Source: Synechococcaceae bacterium WB8_1B_136 (lineage in GTDB: Bacteria > Cyanobacteriota > Cyanobacteriia > PCC-6307 > Cyanobiaceae). Taken from it: 42,089 nucleotides of DNA. The translations under genes were made by a program, and so were the position numbers. The stretch's first letter is position 1. Every line of letters starts with the position of its first letter. The notes beneath the pieces were generated by a model that was given only the letters and a program-made list of their open reading frames with translations, was not told the origin of the DNA and did no database searches. Location: the NCBI GenBank assembly GCA_010029175.1, contig RGNC01000001.1, forward strand, positions 1 to 42,089. The letters are read 5' to 3'. This document shows positions 6,560-13,759 of the stretch, piece by piece.

Positions 6560-7840
6560 TCAGGCCCCCGGAGCGGCAGCCCGCAGCAGCAGCGTGCTCT
6601 GGCGCTGGGCCTCGGCCATGGCAGCCTCCGCGCTGCCGGAGCCGCTGATCAAGCCCGAGAGCTGGCGCTGCAGCACATCGCTCAGCTGGGCATAGAGCGG
6701 CGTCAGTGGCCGCAGGGCCGTGCACTCCAGGGCCTGGCGCAGCACCGGCAGCAGTGGCAACTGCTCCTGCAGCTGGGGATCGTCGAGCAGCGACTGCCAC
6801 ACCGGGGTGTAGCCGAAGCGCACCGCCAGATCCCTGCTGGTGGCTTCGCTGGTGAACCAGCGCATCACCGCCGCCGCCTGTTGAGGATGCGCGCTGCCCT
6901 TCAGCAGCGAGAAGCCCCAGCTGCCCTGGGTGCCGTTGCCCAGGCTCACCACCCCCACCCGGCCGGCCACGACACTGCCAGGCTTCTGCAGTTCAGCCCA
7001 GGCATAGGGCCAGTTGCGCATGAACGCTGCCTGCCCAGCGCCGAAGATCTGCAACGATTCCGACTCCGAGATGTTCGCCACCGCATCGGGCGTGACACCG
7101 CTGCGCACCAGCCCCCCCAACCAGCCAGCCGCCGCGATTGCCTCCGGACTGTCGAGGTCGGACTGGCGATCGTCTCCGAGGCGGAGCCAATGGCCACCGA
7201 AATCGCGCAGCACCTCCAGGAACACACAGCTCAGGCCCTCGTATTGGCGCCCCTGCCACACGTAGCCCCAGGGCACCACACCACGGCGCTGCAGATCCGC
7301 CGCCGTGGCGGCCAGCTCCTGCAGGGATTTGGGCGGCGCGTCCATCAGATCCGTTCGCCAGTAGAGCAGGCCCATGTCCGCCAGCAGCGGCAGCCGCCAG
7401 AGGTGGCCGCCGAACGTATTGCCAAGCTGGGCGCCGGGTGCCATGCCCGCCAGGGCGTTGTCGCCCAGCAGGGGCTCCAGCGGCTCCAGCCAGCCGGCGG
7501 CGGCGTATTTGGGCGTCCAGGTGACGTCCATCAGCAGCAGGTCGTAGGGGGTGTCCCCCAGCAGCAGGCTGCTGATCGCCAGATCCGAGAGGGCCTCGGT
7601 GTCCAGCGGGCCACGGGTCACGGCGATCTGCAGTTCGCGGTGTTCGCGGTTGAAGGCCGCCACCAGGGGTGCCGTGGCATCGGCGAACGGCGCCGGCATC
7701 AGCACCGACACCTCCACCGGCCGAGGCCAGGCCCATACGACCAGACCCACGGCAGCCCAGAGCAGCAGGGCCAGTGCGCCGGGGGCCAATAGCCCTCGCA
7801 GGCGGGGGCGTTGGATCAGGAGCCGAGGGCGAGCCGGCAA
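6560..7840 (-). CDS. ABC transporter solute-binding protein (family 1), membrane-anchored
   Basis: This 426-residue protein is the substrate-binding component of the operon. An N-terminal arginine-rich stretch and one hydrophobic segment (residues ~18-38, ALALLLWAAVGLVVWAW) are followed by a family-1 sugar-binding fold: VEVSVLMPAPF, FNREHRELQI, YDLLLMDVTWTPKYAAAGWLEPL, WRLPLLADMGLLYWRTDL and FGYTPVW. There is no lipobox cysteine, so it is probably held by an uncleaved anchor rather than a lipid. The frame opens with TTG, 4 bases after the stop of the broken htpG, and no ATG is available nearby, so the exact start is uncertain. The ligand is unknown; glucosylglycerol, sucrose or trehalose are plausible given the order of genes and the host type. 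Confidence 0.88.
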   Translation of the reverse strand: MPARPRLLIQRPRLRGLLAPGALALLLWAAVGLVVWAWPRPVEVSVLMPAPFADATAPLVAAFNREHRELQIAVTRGPLDTEALSDLAISSLLLGDTPYDLLLMDVTWTPKYAAAGWLEPLEPLLGDNALAGMAPGAQLGNTFGGHLWRLPLLADMGLLYWRTDLMDAPPKSLQELAATAADLQRRGVVPWGYVWQGRQYEGLSCVFLEVLRDFGGHWLRLGDDRQSDLDSPEAIAAAGWLGGLVRSGVTPDAVANISESESLQIFGAGQAAFMRNWPYAWAELQKPGSVVAGRVGVVSLGNGTQGSWGFSLLKGSAHPQQAAAVMRWFTSEATSRDLAVRFGYTPVWQSLLDDPQLQEQLPLLPVLRQALECTALRPLTPLYAQLSDVLQRQLSGLISGSGSAEAAMAEAQRQSTLLLRAAAPGA

Positions 7841-7844
7841 GCGA

Positions 7845-9727
7845 TCAGAGGCTGCGCTCCATCAGCTTGCCCATCAGATCGCCACTGCGCTGCTGGAACC
7901 CGGCCAGCTGGTTGGGGTCCAGGCCACCCACCGCCAGCCGGGCCATTTCGTACACATGACGGGTGAGGTCCTCCGCCAGCTGCTGGCTGGGGGAGGCGCC
8001 ACCACCGGCGCCGGTGATCACGGAGCCGGCCGAGAGCTTGAGCAGACCCTCCACCAGCGGGTGCTTGCGGTTCACCAGCAGCACGTGGTGATCGGGCAGG
8101 CCCGGCAGGCGCTGCTCCATCAGGGCGCCCATGTCGTTGATGCGGCGCATCTGCTCCGGCAGCAGGATCAGGGCGGCGGGGGCGTTGTCACCCTTCAGGG
8201 CCTGCACCTGAATGGTCACCTTGTCGTTGGCCAGGGCGCCCTTGAACAGCTCGCGCAGCTTCTCGGAGCTGTCCTTGCCGTCGGCATCGGCCAGTTCGCT
8301 CTCTTTCTCCTGCAGCGAATCGTCGAGTTCGCTGTCCACCCGCTGGAACTTCAGCTCCTCGTGGCGGTATTCCAGCCAGGGGATGAACTGGGTGTCGATG
8401 AAGGTGTCGGCCAGCAGCACCTCAGCCCCCTGGCCCTTCCACAACGCCAGCGGCCCGGCCTGGCCCGCCTCATCGGTGCAGTAGAGGATGCGCTTGTCGT
8501 TGTCGCTGCTCAGGCGTGAGCGGTAGCCGGCCAGGGTGGTGAAGGCCTTGCCGTTTTCAGCGGGGATCGGATCAAGACTCTGCCCTTCGGCGGGTTCGCC
8601 CTCCATGGCGGCCGCAGTGGTGCCGAACAGCACCAGATCGGCCACCTGCTCGGCGAACTTGTCGTCCTCCATCGCACCGATCTTGATGAACGGGGCCAGC
8701 GATTCCCAGATCTCCGCGTAGCGCTTGGGCTCATCGCGTTGCAGCTGCTTGAGGCGGTCGGCCACCTTCTTGGCCACGAAACCTCCGATGGAGCGCACCC
8801 GCCGGTCGGTCTGCAGGGCCGAGCGGCTCACGTTCAGGGGGATGTCGGGCGAATCGATCACGCCCCGCAGGGGCAGCAGGTAGCGGGGCACCACCTCCTT
8901 GATCGAGTCGCTCACGAACACGTTGTTGCAGTAGAGCTTGATCTCGCCCTTCTCCCAATCGGCCCGGCCGGTGAATTTGGGGAAGTAGAGGATGCCCTGC
9001 AGGTTGTAGGGATAGTCGGTGTTCAGGTGCACCCAGAGCAGCGGGTCCCCCTGGAAGGGATAGAGGTAGCGGTAGAGCTCGATGTAGTCGTTGTCGCTCA
9101 GATCCCGGGGGCTCTTGCGCCAGGGGGATTCCCGTTTATTCACGGTTTCACCCTCCAGCTGCACCTCCACCGGCAGGAAGTCGCAGTAGGTGGTGATCAG
9201 GGTGCGGATGCGGGCCGGCTCGATGTACTCCAGCTCCTCCTCCATCAGGTGCAGGATCACATCGGTGCCGGGCTCGCTGCCGCCTCGCTGCCCTCACGGG
9301 CGCTCAGGGTCACCAGCTCCACCTGCTTCGCCACCATGAAGCTGGAGTAGAAGCCCAGGCCGAAGTGGCCGATGATCGCGTCGTCCTCGCTCTTGTACTT
9401 CTCCAGGAAGTCTTCGGCGCTGGAGAAGGCCACCTGGTTGATGTAGCGCTTCACCTCATCGGCGGTCATGCCGATGCCGTTGTCGGAGATGGTGAGCGTG
9501 TTGGCTTCGCGATCGATGCGGATGCTGATCCGCCCCTCAGACCCCTCGCTGCAGTCGCCGGCCATGGCCGCCATGCGGCGCTTGCTGATGGCATCCACGC
9601 CGTTGCTCACCAGCTCCCGCAGGAACACCTCGTGGCCGCTGTAGACGGCCTTCTTGATGATCGGGAAGATGTTCTCGGTGTGGATCTGGATCTGACCCTG
9701 CTCGGCCTGCAACACCACAGCGTTCAA
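7845..9727 (-). pseudogene. htpG: HtpG (Hsp90 chaperone), split by an internal frameshifting deletion
   Basis: HtpG is an ATP-driven Hsp90 chaperone of about 630 residues. Here it reads in two frames. 9257-9727 encodes the N-terminal 156 residues with HTENIFPIIKKAVYSGHEVFLRELVSN, the ATP motif DNGIGM and the lid GHFGLGFYSSFMV, and stops after SAREGSEA plus seven unrelated residues. 7845-9260 encodes the remaining 471 residues, beginning in family register as GTDVILHLMEEELEYIEPARIRTLI. Between them the conserved WSCDGSP-containing stretch of about 18-20 residues is missing, and the lost length is not a multiple of three. The junction is at ~9281-9284, where CTCGCTGCC occurs twice. The downstream piece could restart at a GTG overlapping the stop (GTGA), but the ATPase domain would be divided and incomplete. 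Loss of function is the likely result, unless the deletion is an assembly fault. Confidence 0.88.
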
Positions 9728-9817
9728 CGCAACGTGGCCCCAGATTCCCCCGAGCCGGGGCGGGCCGCCAAGGGGCCTCCATGGGCAGGAAACCGCCCTC
9801 CGCTGCTGGCCTGCAAC

Positions 9818-9830
9818 GCTCCATAGGATC
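9818..9830 (+). promoter_or_regulatory. Putative promoter core GCTCCATAGGATC (DUF3598 gene)
   Basis: TAGGAT (9824-9829) fits the cyanobacterial TANNNT -10 box and lies 23 bases before the chosen ATG at 9853, in the gap divergent from htpG. The same 13-mer occurs exactly at 12095-12107 and 38108-38120 on the minus strand. No clear -35 box is visible. Confidence 0.5.
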
Positions 9831-9852
9831 TGCCCAATGCGCGCCCCATCCC

Positions 9853-10596
9853 ATGGCCAGCCAGTGGCAGAACTTCCTCGGGAACCTGGGGCAATGGCGC
9901 GGCTCCTTCACCGGCATCAGCCCCGATGGGGCGCTGCTCAAGCACACCCCGTCGCTGCTGACGCTTGCGCCGGGCGAGACCGACGCCGCCGGCGCCATCA
10001 CGATGGTGCGGTTCGGCCTGCAGCGCTTTGAGGGGGGCGACACCACCGCAGCCCCCAGCAGCGATCTGAGCCAGGAGTACCGCAGCCTGGGCAAGCAGGT
10101 GGTGTTTTTCGACTCCGGCAGCTTCTGCAAGGGCTCGCTGCAGTTGGCCCCGGGCACGGTGTTCGGCGCTGAATTCGGCTTCATCCAGGGCGATCGCCGC
10201 CACCGCCTGGTGCTGCTCTACAGCGAGGCCGGCGCCCGCGATCAGCTGGTGCTGATCCGGGAGTTCCGGGTCGGCAGTGCCGCGTCTGAGCATGCGCCGC
10301 TCACGGCGGAGCAGCTGCAGGGGGCCTGGCGGGGCAGCAGTGCCACGATCAGTTCCGACTGGCCCGAGCCGGACTGTGGCCCCGGAGAGGCGGTGTTCGG
10401 CCCCGAGAAGCTGCAGGCCCTGCAGTGGCTGCCGGATGGCGGTTACGTGCGCTGGCCGAAGCAGGTGAGCCACCGCCAGGCCTTCAGCGTCGAGGCGGGC
10501 TGGCTCACGGCCCCGAACCGACTGGAGCGCCTCATCCGCCGCTACGACGCCAGCGGTGCCTGGCTGTCAGCCACCCAGGAGCTGCTCAGCCGGTAG
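9853..10596 (+). CDS. DUF3598 family protein
   Basis: This 247-residue cyanobacterial protein matches DUF3598: SQWQNFLGNLGQWRGSF, then TRFxP-like LSLTLA segments, EYRSLGKQVVFFDSGSF, a REFRVG segment and a second WRGSSATIS half. The duplicated WRG motif suggests two lipocalin/calycin-like barrels, as proposed for the family. There is no signal peptide or membrane segment. The start at 9853 is preferred because family similarity begins with MASQWQNF and because it leaves room for the upstream TAGGAT box; the frame is open from an earlier ATG at 9781. Molecular function is unknown. It is divergent from htpG and convergent with the 4Fe-type ferredoxin gene, 31 bases away. Confidence 0.8.
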   Translation: MASQWQNFLGNLGQWRGSFTGISPDGALLKHTPSLLTLAPGETDAAGAITMVRFGLQRFEGGDTTAAPSSDLSQEYRSLGKQVVFFDSGSFCKGSLQLAPGTVFGAEFGFIQGDRRHRLVLLYSEAGARDQLVLIREFRVGSAASEHAPLTAEQLQGAWRGSSATISSDWPEPDCGPGEAVFGPEKLQALQWLPDGGYVRWPKQVSHRQAFSVEAGWLTAPNRLERLIRRYDASGAWLSATQELLSR

Positions 10597-10627
10597 AGCA
10601 ACAGGGCCGCTGCCGGGCCGCCGCTGC

Positions 10628-10852
10628 TCAGCTGGCCCGCTGCAGCTCTGGCTTTTCCTCCGGCAGGATTGCCCCCGCCACAGGACACACCTGCAGGCAG
10701 ATGCCGCAGTCGATGCAGGTGTCGAAATCGATCCAATAGAACGCCGTGCCCTTGGCGTTGGCGCCGGCACCGGGGTTGATGCAGGCCACGGGGCAGGCAT
10801 CCACGCAATCGGCCACACCCTCACAGACGTCGGTGACGATCGTGTGGGCCAT
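10628..10852 (-). CDS. Bacterial-type ferredoxin, probable 7Fe ([3Fe-4S][4Fe-4S])
   Basis: This 74-residue electron carrier has two cluster motifs. The first is Cys10-x5-Cys16-x3-Cys20-Pro with Cys24, where the usual second cysteine is Val13. The second is Cys46-x2-Cys49-x2-Cys52-x3-Cys56-Pro. That pattern matches Azotobacter ferredoxin I, where the first site holds a [3Fe-4S] cluster and the second a [4Fe-4S] cluster, so a 7Fe protein is inferred. It lies 30 bases downstream of hisZ on the same strand. A TAGGAT hexamer at 10880-10885 (minus) overlaps the hisZ TAG stop and could serve as its own -10 box. The redox partner is unknown. Confidence 0.9.
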   Translation of the reverse strand: MAHTIVTDVCEGVADCVDACPVACINPGAGANAKGTAFYWIDFDTCIDCGICLQVCPVAGAILPEEKPELQRAS

Positions 10853-10882
10853 GGCTGGAAGCGCCTTGAGGGTGCTGTGATC

Positions 10883-12067
10883 CTAGGCAGTGGCCTGGGG
10901 CAACCACAGGGCGCCGGCGCAGCCCCGTTGTGCGGCGATCGCCTGGGCTTCCAGTTCGCTGCCGCAGGGCTGATTGAGCAGTTCGGCCGGCTGACCCTCG
11001 GCGTGGAGTTGTTCCAGCCGATCCAGGGCTCCGGCCAGCTGGGCGGCATCGCCATAGGCCACCAGGGTTGGTGCCTGGCGGGCAGGGCCGCTGCTGTCGG
11101 TGCCCAGCAGCTCCCGGACGGCCTCCACCTGAACGCCGAAACCCATGCCGCCACTGGGGCCTCCGAAACGCGACACCAGGGCGTCGTAGCGGCCACCGCT
11201 GGCGATCTCCAGCGGGGCATGGGCCCCCTGGCACACCAGCGTCAGCACCAGCCCGTCGTAGAGGTCGAAATGGGGTTGGAAGCTCGGGTCGAGCTGAATC
11301 ACCACCCCCTGAGCGGATGCCGTGGGGGCAATGGCCTGGAGCGTGGCGGCCAACTGATCCAGCAGGCTGCAGGGGCCGAGCTGCTGCTCCAGCTGATACA
11401 GCACGGGCCCGGGCTCCCCCCGCAGCCGCATCAGCAGCTGCAGGCTCTGCCGTTGCTGCTGCGGCAGGTCCAGGCGCTCCAGGGCCAGGGGATCGAAGCT
11501 GGTGAGGGCCTGCCGCACCGCCGTGCGCTGGGGCGCCGGCACCTGATCCAGCAGGGCCGACAGCACGCCGTGGTGGCCCAGCAACAGCCGCGGCTGGTGG
11601 GCCTGATCAATGCCCAGGCTGCGCAGGCAGGCCAGCAGCAACCGCAACAGTTCCGCGTCGTCGGCGCTGGAGGCATCGGGCCCGCCCAGCAGTTCCACGC
11701 CGCTCTGCAGGCGCTCGTCGATGCGCTGGTTGCCGCCATCGGAGATGCCGCAGCGGAACACCGTGCCACAGCTCCACAGCCGCAGGGGGCGTGGCTGGGA
11801 GGCCATACGGGTGCAGGCCGCCCGGGCGATCGAGGCCGTCATCTCCGGCCGCAGGCCCAGGGGATCGTCGGCTGCCAGGCGCACCAGTTCGCGGCCATCG
11901 ATGCCGCCGCCGGCCTGGAGCGTTTCCAGCCGCTCCACCGTGGGTGGCGCCACCTCCTCGTAGCCCCAGAGCCGGTAGACCCCCGCCAGCAGATCGCACA
12001 GGCGGCGGTTGGCATCCACCTCCCGCGGATTGCGATCCCTGGCTCCGGCAGCGGGTTGCAGGGCCAT
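10883..12067 (-). CDS. hisZ: ATP phosphoribosyltransferase regulatory subunit HisZ
   Basis: HisZ is a histidyl-tRNA-synthetase-like protein without aminoacylation activity. It assembles with short-form HisG to catalyse and feedback-control the first step of histidine synthesis. At 394 residues it has the class II core: a motif-2-like region (LRPEMTASIARAACTRM, LWSCGTVFRC), QSGVELLGGPDASSADDAELLRLL, and the HisRS-like ASGGRYDALVSRFGGPSGGMGFGVQVEAV. The C-terminal HisRS anticodon-binding domain is absent, which separates it from HisS. It lies 30 bases downstream of the inositol-monophosphatase gene, and a TAGGAT -10-like box sits 28 bases before its ATG. HisG is not in this window. Confidence 0.93.
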   Translation of the reverse strand: MALQPAAGARDRNPREVDANRRLCDLLAGVYRLWGYEEVAPPTVERLETLQAGGGIDGRELVRLAADDPLGLRPEMTASIARAACTRMASQPRPLRLWSCGTVFRCGISDGGNQRIDERLQSGVELLGGPDASSADDAELLRLLLACLRSLGIDQAHQPRLLLGHHGVLSALLDQVPAPQRTAVRQALTSFDPLALERLDLPQQQRQSLQLLMRLRGEPGPVLYQLEQQLGPCSLLDQLAATLQAIAPTASAQGVVIQLDPSFQPHFDLYDGLVLTLVCQGAHAPLEIASGGRYDALVSRFGGPSGGMGFGVQVEAVRELLGTDSSGPARQAPTLVAYGDAAQLAGALDRLEQLHAEGQPAELLNQPCGSELEAQAIAAQRGCAGALWLPQATA

Positions 12068-12094
12068 GGAGGGGAGAGCAGGCGGAATGGGGCG

Positions 12095-12107
12095 ATCCTA
12101 TGGAGCG
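12095..12107 (-). promoter_or_regulatory. Putative promoter core GCTCCATAGGATC (hisZ)
   Basis: This is an exact minus-strand copy of the 13-mer found at 9818-9830. TAGGAT lies 28 bases before the hisZ ATG. The TAG inside the motif is also the stop codon of the upstream inositol-monophosphatase-family gene, so part of its conservation could have another cause. No -35 box is evident. Confidence 0.45.
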
Positions 12108-13012
12108 ATGGCCGCTGCCTCCCCATCCAGCTCCGGCGCTCCGAAACAGGCACCGGCAAGGGGCCGACAGGCGGCCAGGCCCTCCATCAGCGGCTGGCGC
12201 AGGCCGGGAGTGCAGGCGATCAGGCGTCCCTCCGCCAGGCTGGCCGGGCTGCCGTCGTAGGCGCACACCACCCCTCCGGCCTGTTCCACCAGCACGATCC
12301 CCGCCGCCAGATCCCAGGGGGCCAGGCCCCGCTCCCAGTAGCCGTCGAGCCGACCCGCCGCCACGAAGGCCAGGTCCACCGCGGCGGCTCCGGCCCGTCG
12401 CACGCCACGGGTGCGGTGGGTGAACCAGGCGAATTCGGCGTAGTTGTTGTCGAGCCTGGTGTGGCGGTCGTAGGCGAAGCCGGTCACGAGCAGGGAGCTG
12501 GCGAGCTCCTCGCAGCCGCTCACCTGGATGGGGCTGTCGTTGCACCAGGCCCCCAGGCCGGGGGCGGCCCAGTAGAGCTGATCCAGGGCCGGCACGGCCA
12601 GGGCCCCCAGCAGGGGCAGGCCATTGCACGTGAGCCCGATGGAGGTGCCAAAAAAGGGATACCGGTGGGCGTAGTTGGTGGTGCCATCCAGGGGGTCAAC
12701 GCACCACTCGAGGGCTGAACCCTTCCCGGCGCGCCGACCGCTCTCCTCGGCCAGCACCCCGAGGCCCGGAGCCTCGCGCTCCAGCACCGCCAGAACGGCC
12801 TGCTCCGCCGCCACATCCGCCTCCGTGACCAGATCGCCGGCGCGCCCCTTCTCGCGGATCTGCTCCAGCTGGCCGAAATGGCGCATCAGCACCGCCGCAC
12901 CGGCCTGGGCCGCCGTACGGGCCACAACCAGCAGCCGTTCCAGTTCCGCCGGGGCCAGCCCCGAATCCTGCAGGGCCCGGGCCGAGAGGCAGAGGGAAGA
13001 GGCAGACGTCAT
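12098..13012 (-). CDS. Inositol monophosphatase family protein
   Basis: This 304-residue enzyme belongs to the Mg2+/Li+-sensitive phosphatase superfamily. The metal-binding motifs are all present: GDLVTEADVAAE, LAEES, EWCVDPLDGTTNYAHRYPFFGTSIG and the late WDLAAGIVLVEQAGG. Such proteins hydrolyse inositol phosphates or related sugar phosphates, histidinol phosphate or 3'-phosphoadenosine phosphate. Being just upstream of hisZ makes a histidinol-phosphatase role conceivable, but the motifs do not decide this. Its ATG overlaps the stop of the upstream [2Fe-2S] ferredoxin gene (ATGA at 13009-13012), so the two are coupled. No signal peptide is seen. Confidence 0.92.
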   Translation of the reverse strand: MTSASSLCLSARALQDSGLAPAELERLLVVARTAAQAGAAVLMRHFGQLEQIREKGRAGDLVTEADVAAEQAVLAVLEREAPGLGVLAEESGRRAGKGSALEWCVDPLDGTTNYAHRYPFFGTSIGLTCNGLPLLGALAVPALDQLYWAAPGLGAWCNDSPIQVSGCEELASSLLVTGFAYDRHTRLDNNYAEFAWFTHRTRGVRRAGAAAVDLAFVAAGRLDGYWERGLAPWDLAAGIVLVEQAGGVVCAYDGSPASLAEGRLIACTPGLRQPLMEGLAACRPLAGACFGAPELDGEAAAIAP

Positions 13013-13389
13013 TCGTCGTCGAGGGGGAGGCCTGGACGCACCTTGCCACGGGCGAAGTGACGGCCGAACTGCAGCTCGTACACCTCGTCTTCATCCTGGG
13101 TCTCCACCTCCAGGGGGCCGGTGGCACGGGCCACGCACAGCAGGCCGTAGCCCTGGCGGCGGATCTCGCGGGAGAGGCCCAGGGCCTCCCGCTGATCGAT
13201 GTCGCCCTTCAGCACCCGCACAGCGCAGGCTGTGCAGCAGCCATTACGGCAGCTGAAGGGAAGAGGCTGCCCCTGCTCCTCAAAACTGCGCAGGATGTAC
13301 TCGCCTTCAGGCACCGAGACCTGCAGGGTGCGGCCCTGCTGACGCCAGTGCACGGTGATCGGGAAACTGCGGCTCGGGATGTTGCTCAT
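13009..13389 (-). CDS. [2Fe-2S] plant-type ferredoxin with C-terminal extension
   Basis: This 126-residue protein has a plant-type [2Fe-2S] motif: Cys47-x4-Cys52-x2-Cys55 and Cys85 29 residues later, with an extra Cys51. The fold segments TLQVSVPEGEYILRSFEEQG and YGLLCVARATGPLEVETQDEDEVYELQFG are typical of ferredoxins. It has an acidic patch and about 25 residues beyond the normal end (HFARGKVRPGLPLDDE), unlike PetF, which ends soon after the last strand. It is therefore a paralogue used in a specific electron-transfer path, not identifiable here. It is the first gene of a probable operon with the phosphatase gene and is divergent from tRNA-Ser. Confidence 0.92.
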   Translation of the reverse strand: MSNIPSRSFPITVHWRQQGRTLQVSVPEGEYILRSFEEQGQPLPFSCRNGCCTACAVRVLKGDIDQREALGLSREIRRQGYGLLCVARATGPLEVETQDEDEVYELQFGRHFARGKVRPGLPLDDE

Positions 13390-13507
13390 GGCTGAGATCC
13401 AGCGAGGGCAAGGGCGACTGCTACATTCTCACCGTTGCCCCGCGCAGCCGCGTTGTCTGTCTGATCACCCGCGATCGACCTCGGCAACGCTGCGAAAAGC
13501 CCCTCAC

Positions 13508-13594
13508 GGAGAGGTGGCCGAGTGGTCGAAGGCGCAGCACTGGAAATGCTGTATAGGGGCAACTCTATCGAGGGTTCGAATCCCTCCCTCTCCG
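13508..13594 (+). tRNA. tRNA-Ser (anticodon GGA)
   Basis: The acceptor arms GGAGAGG (13508-13514) and CCTCTCC (13587-13593) pair perfectly, with G as the discriminator. The anticodon loop CTGGAAA is held by CAGCA/TGCTG and carries GGA, which reads UCC/UCU serine codons. A long variable arm (GGGGCAACTCTATC region) and the T arm GAGGGTTCGAATCCCTC follow, as in class II tRNA-Ser. The CCA end is not encoded. Confidence 0.97.
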
Positions 13595-13601
13595 TTGCAC
13601 C

Positions 13602-13624
13602 AGCCGCCCATGGGCGGCTTTTTT
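13602..13624 (+). terminator. Rho-independent terminator after tRNA-Ser
   Basis: A perfect AGCCGCCC-AT-GGGCGGCT hairpin (13602-13619) is followed by a run of six T. It lies 7 bases after the tRNA and reads in its direction. Confidence 0.9.
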
Positions 13625-13759
13625 GTTGTCTGTTGAGTCCATCGCGGGGGCGTGGCTGCAGCGCTTGGGCCCGTTAGCCTGGACACTTCACGTGGGATTC
13701 CCCAGGGCCAGACATCTGATGGGGTGCGAGATGCGGTGCGAGCAGATGGGGCGGCGGTC

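Noticed and set aside
10556..12718. A 720-codon plus-strand open frame across hisZ and the phosphatase gene
   Set aside because: Both minus-strand genes are well-supported families; the long frame is a by-product of GC-rich codon use and spans two genes and their gap.
13508..13624. tRNA-Ser as an integration site for a mobile element
   Set aside because: There is no integrase, no repeated tRNA 3' end and no change in gene type around it; a normal terminator and dnaK follow.
13625..13759. A CIRCE (HrcA) operator upstream of dnaK
   Set aside because: I looked for TTAGCACTC-N9-GAGTGCTAA and saw no such inverted repeat in the gap; only a weak TAGCCT -10-like hexamer is there.
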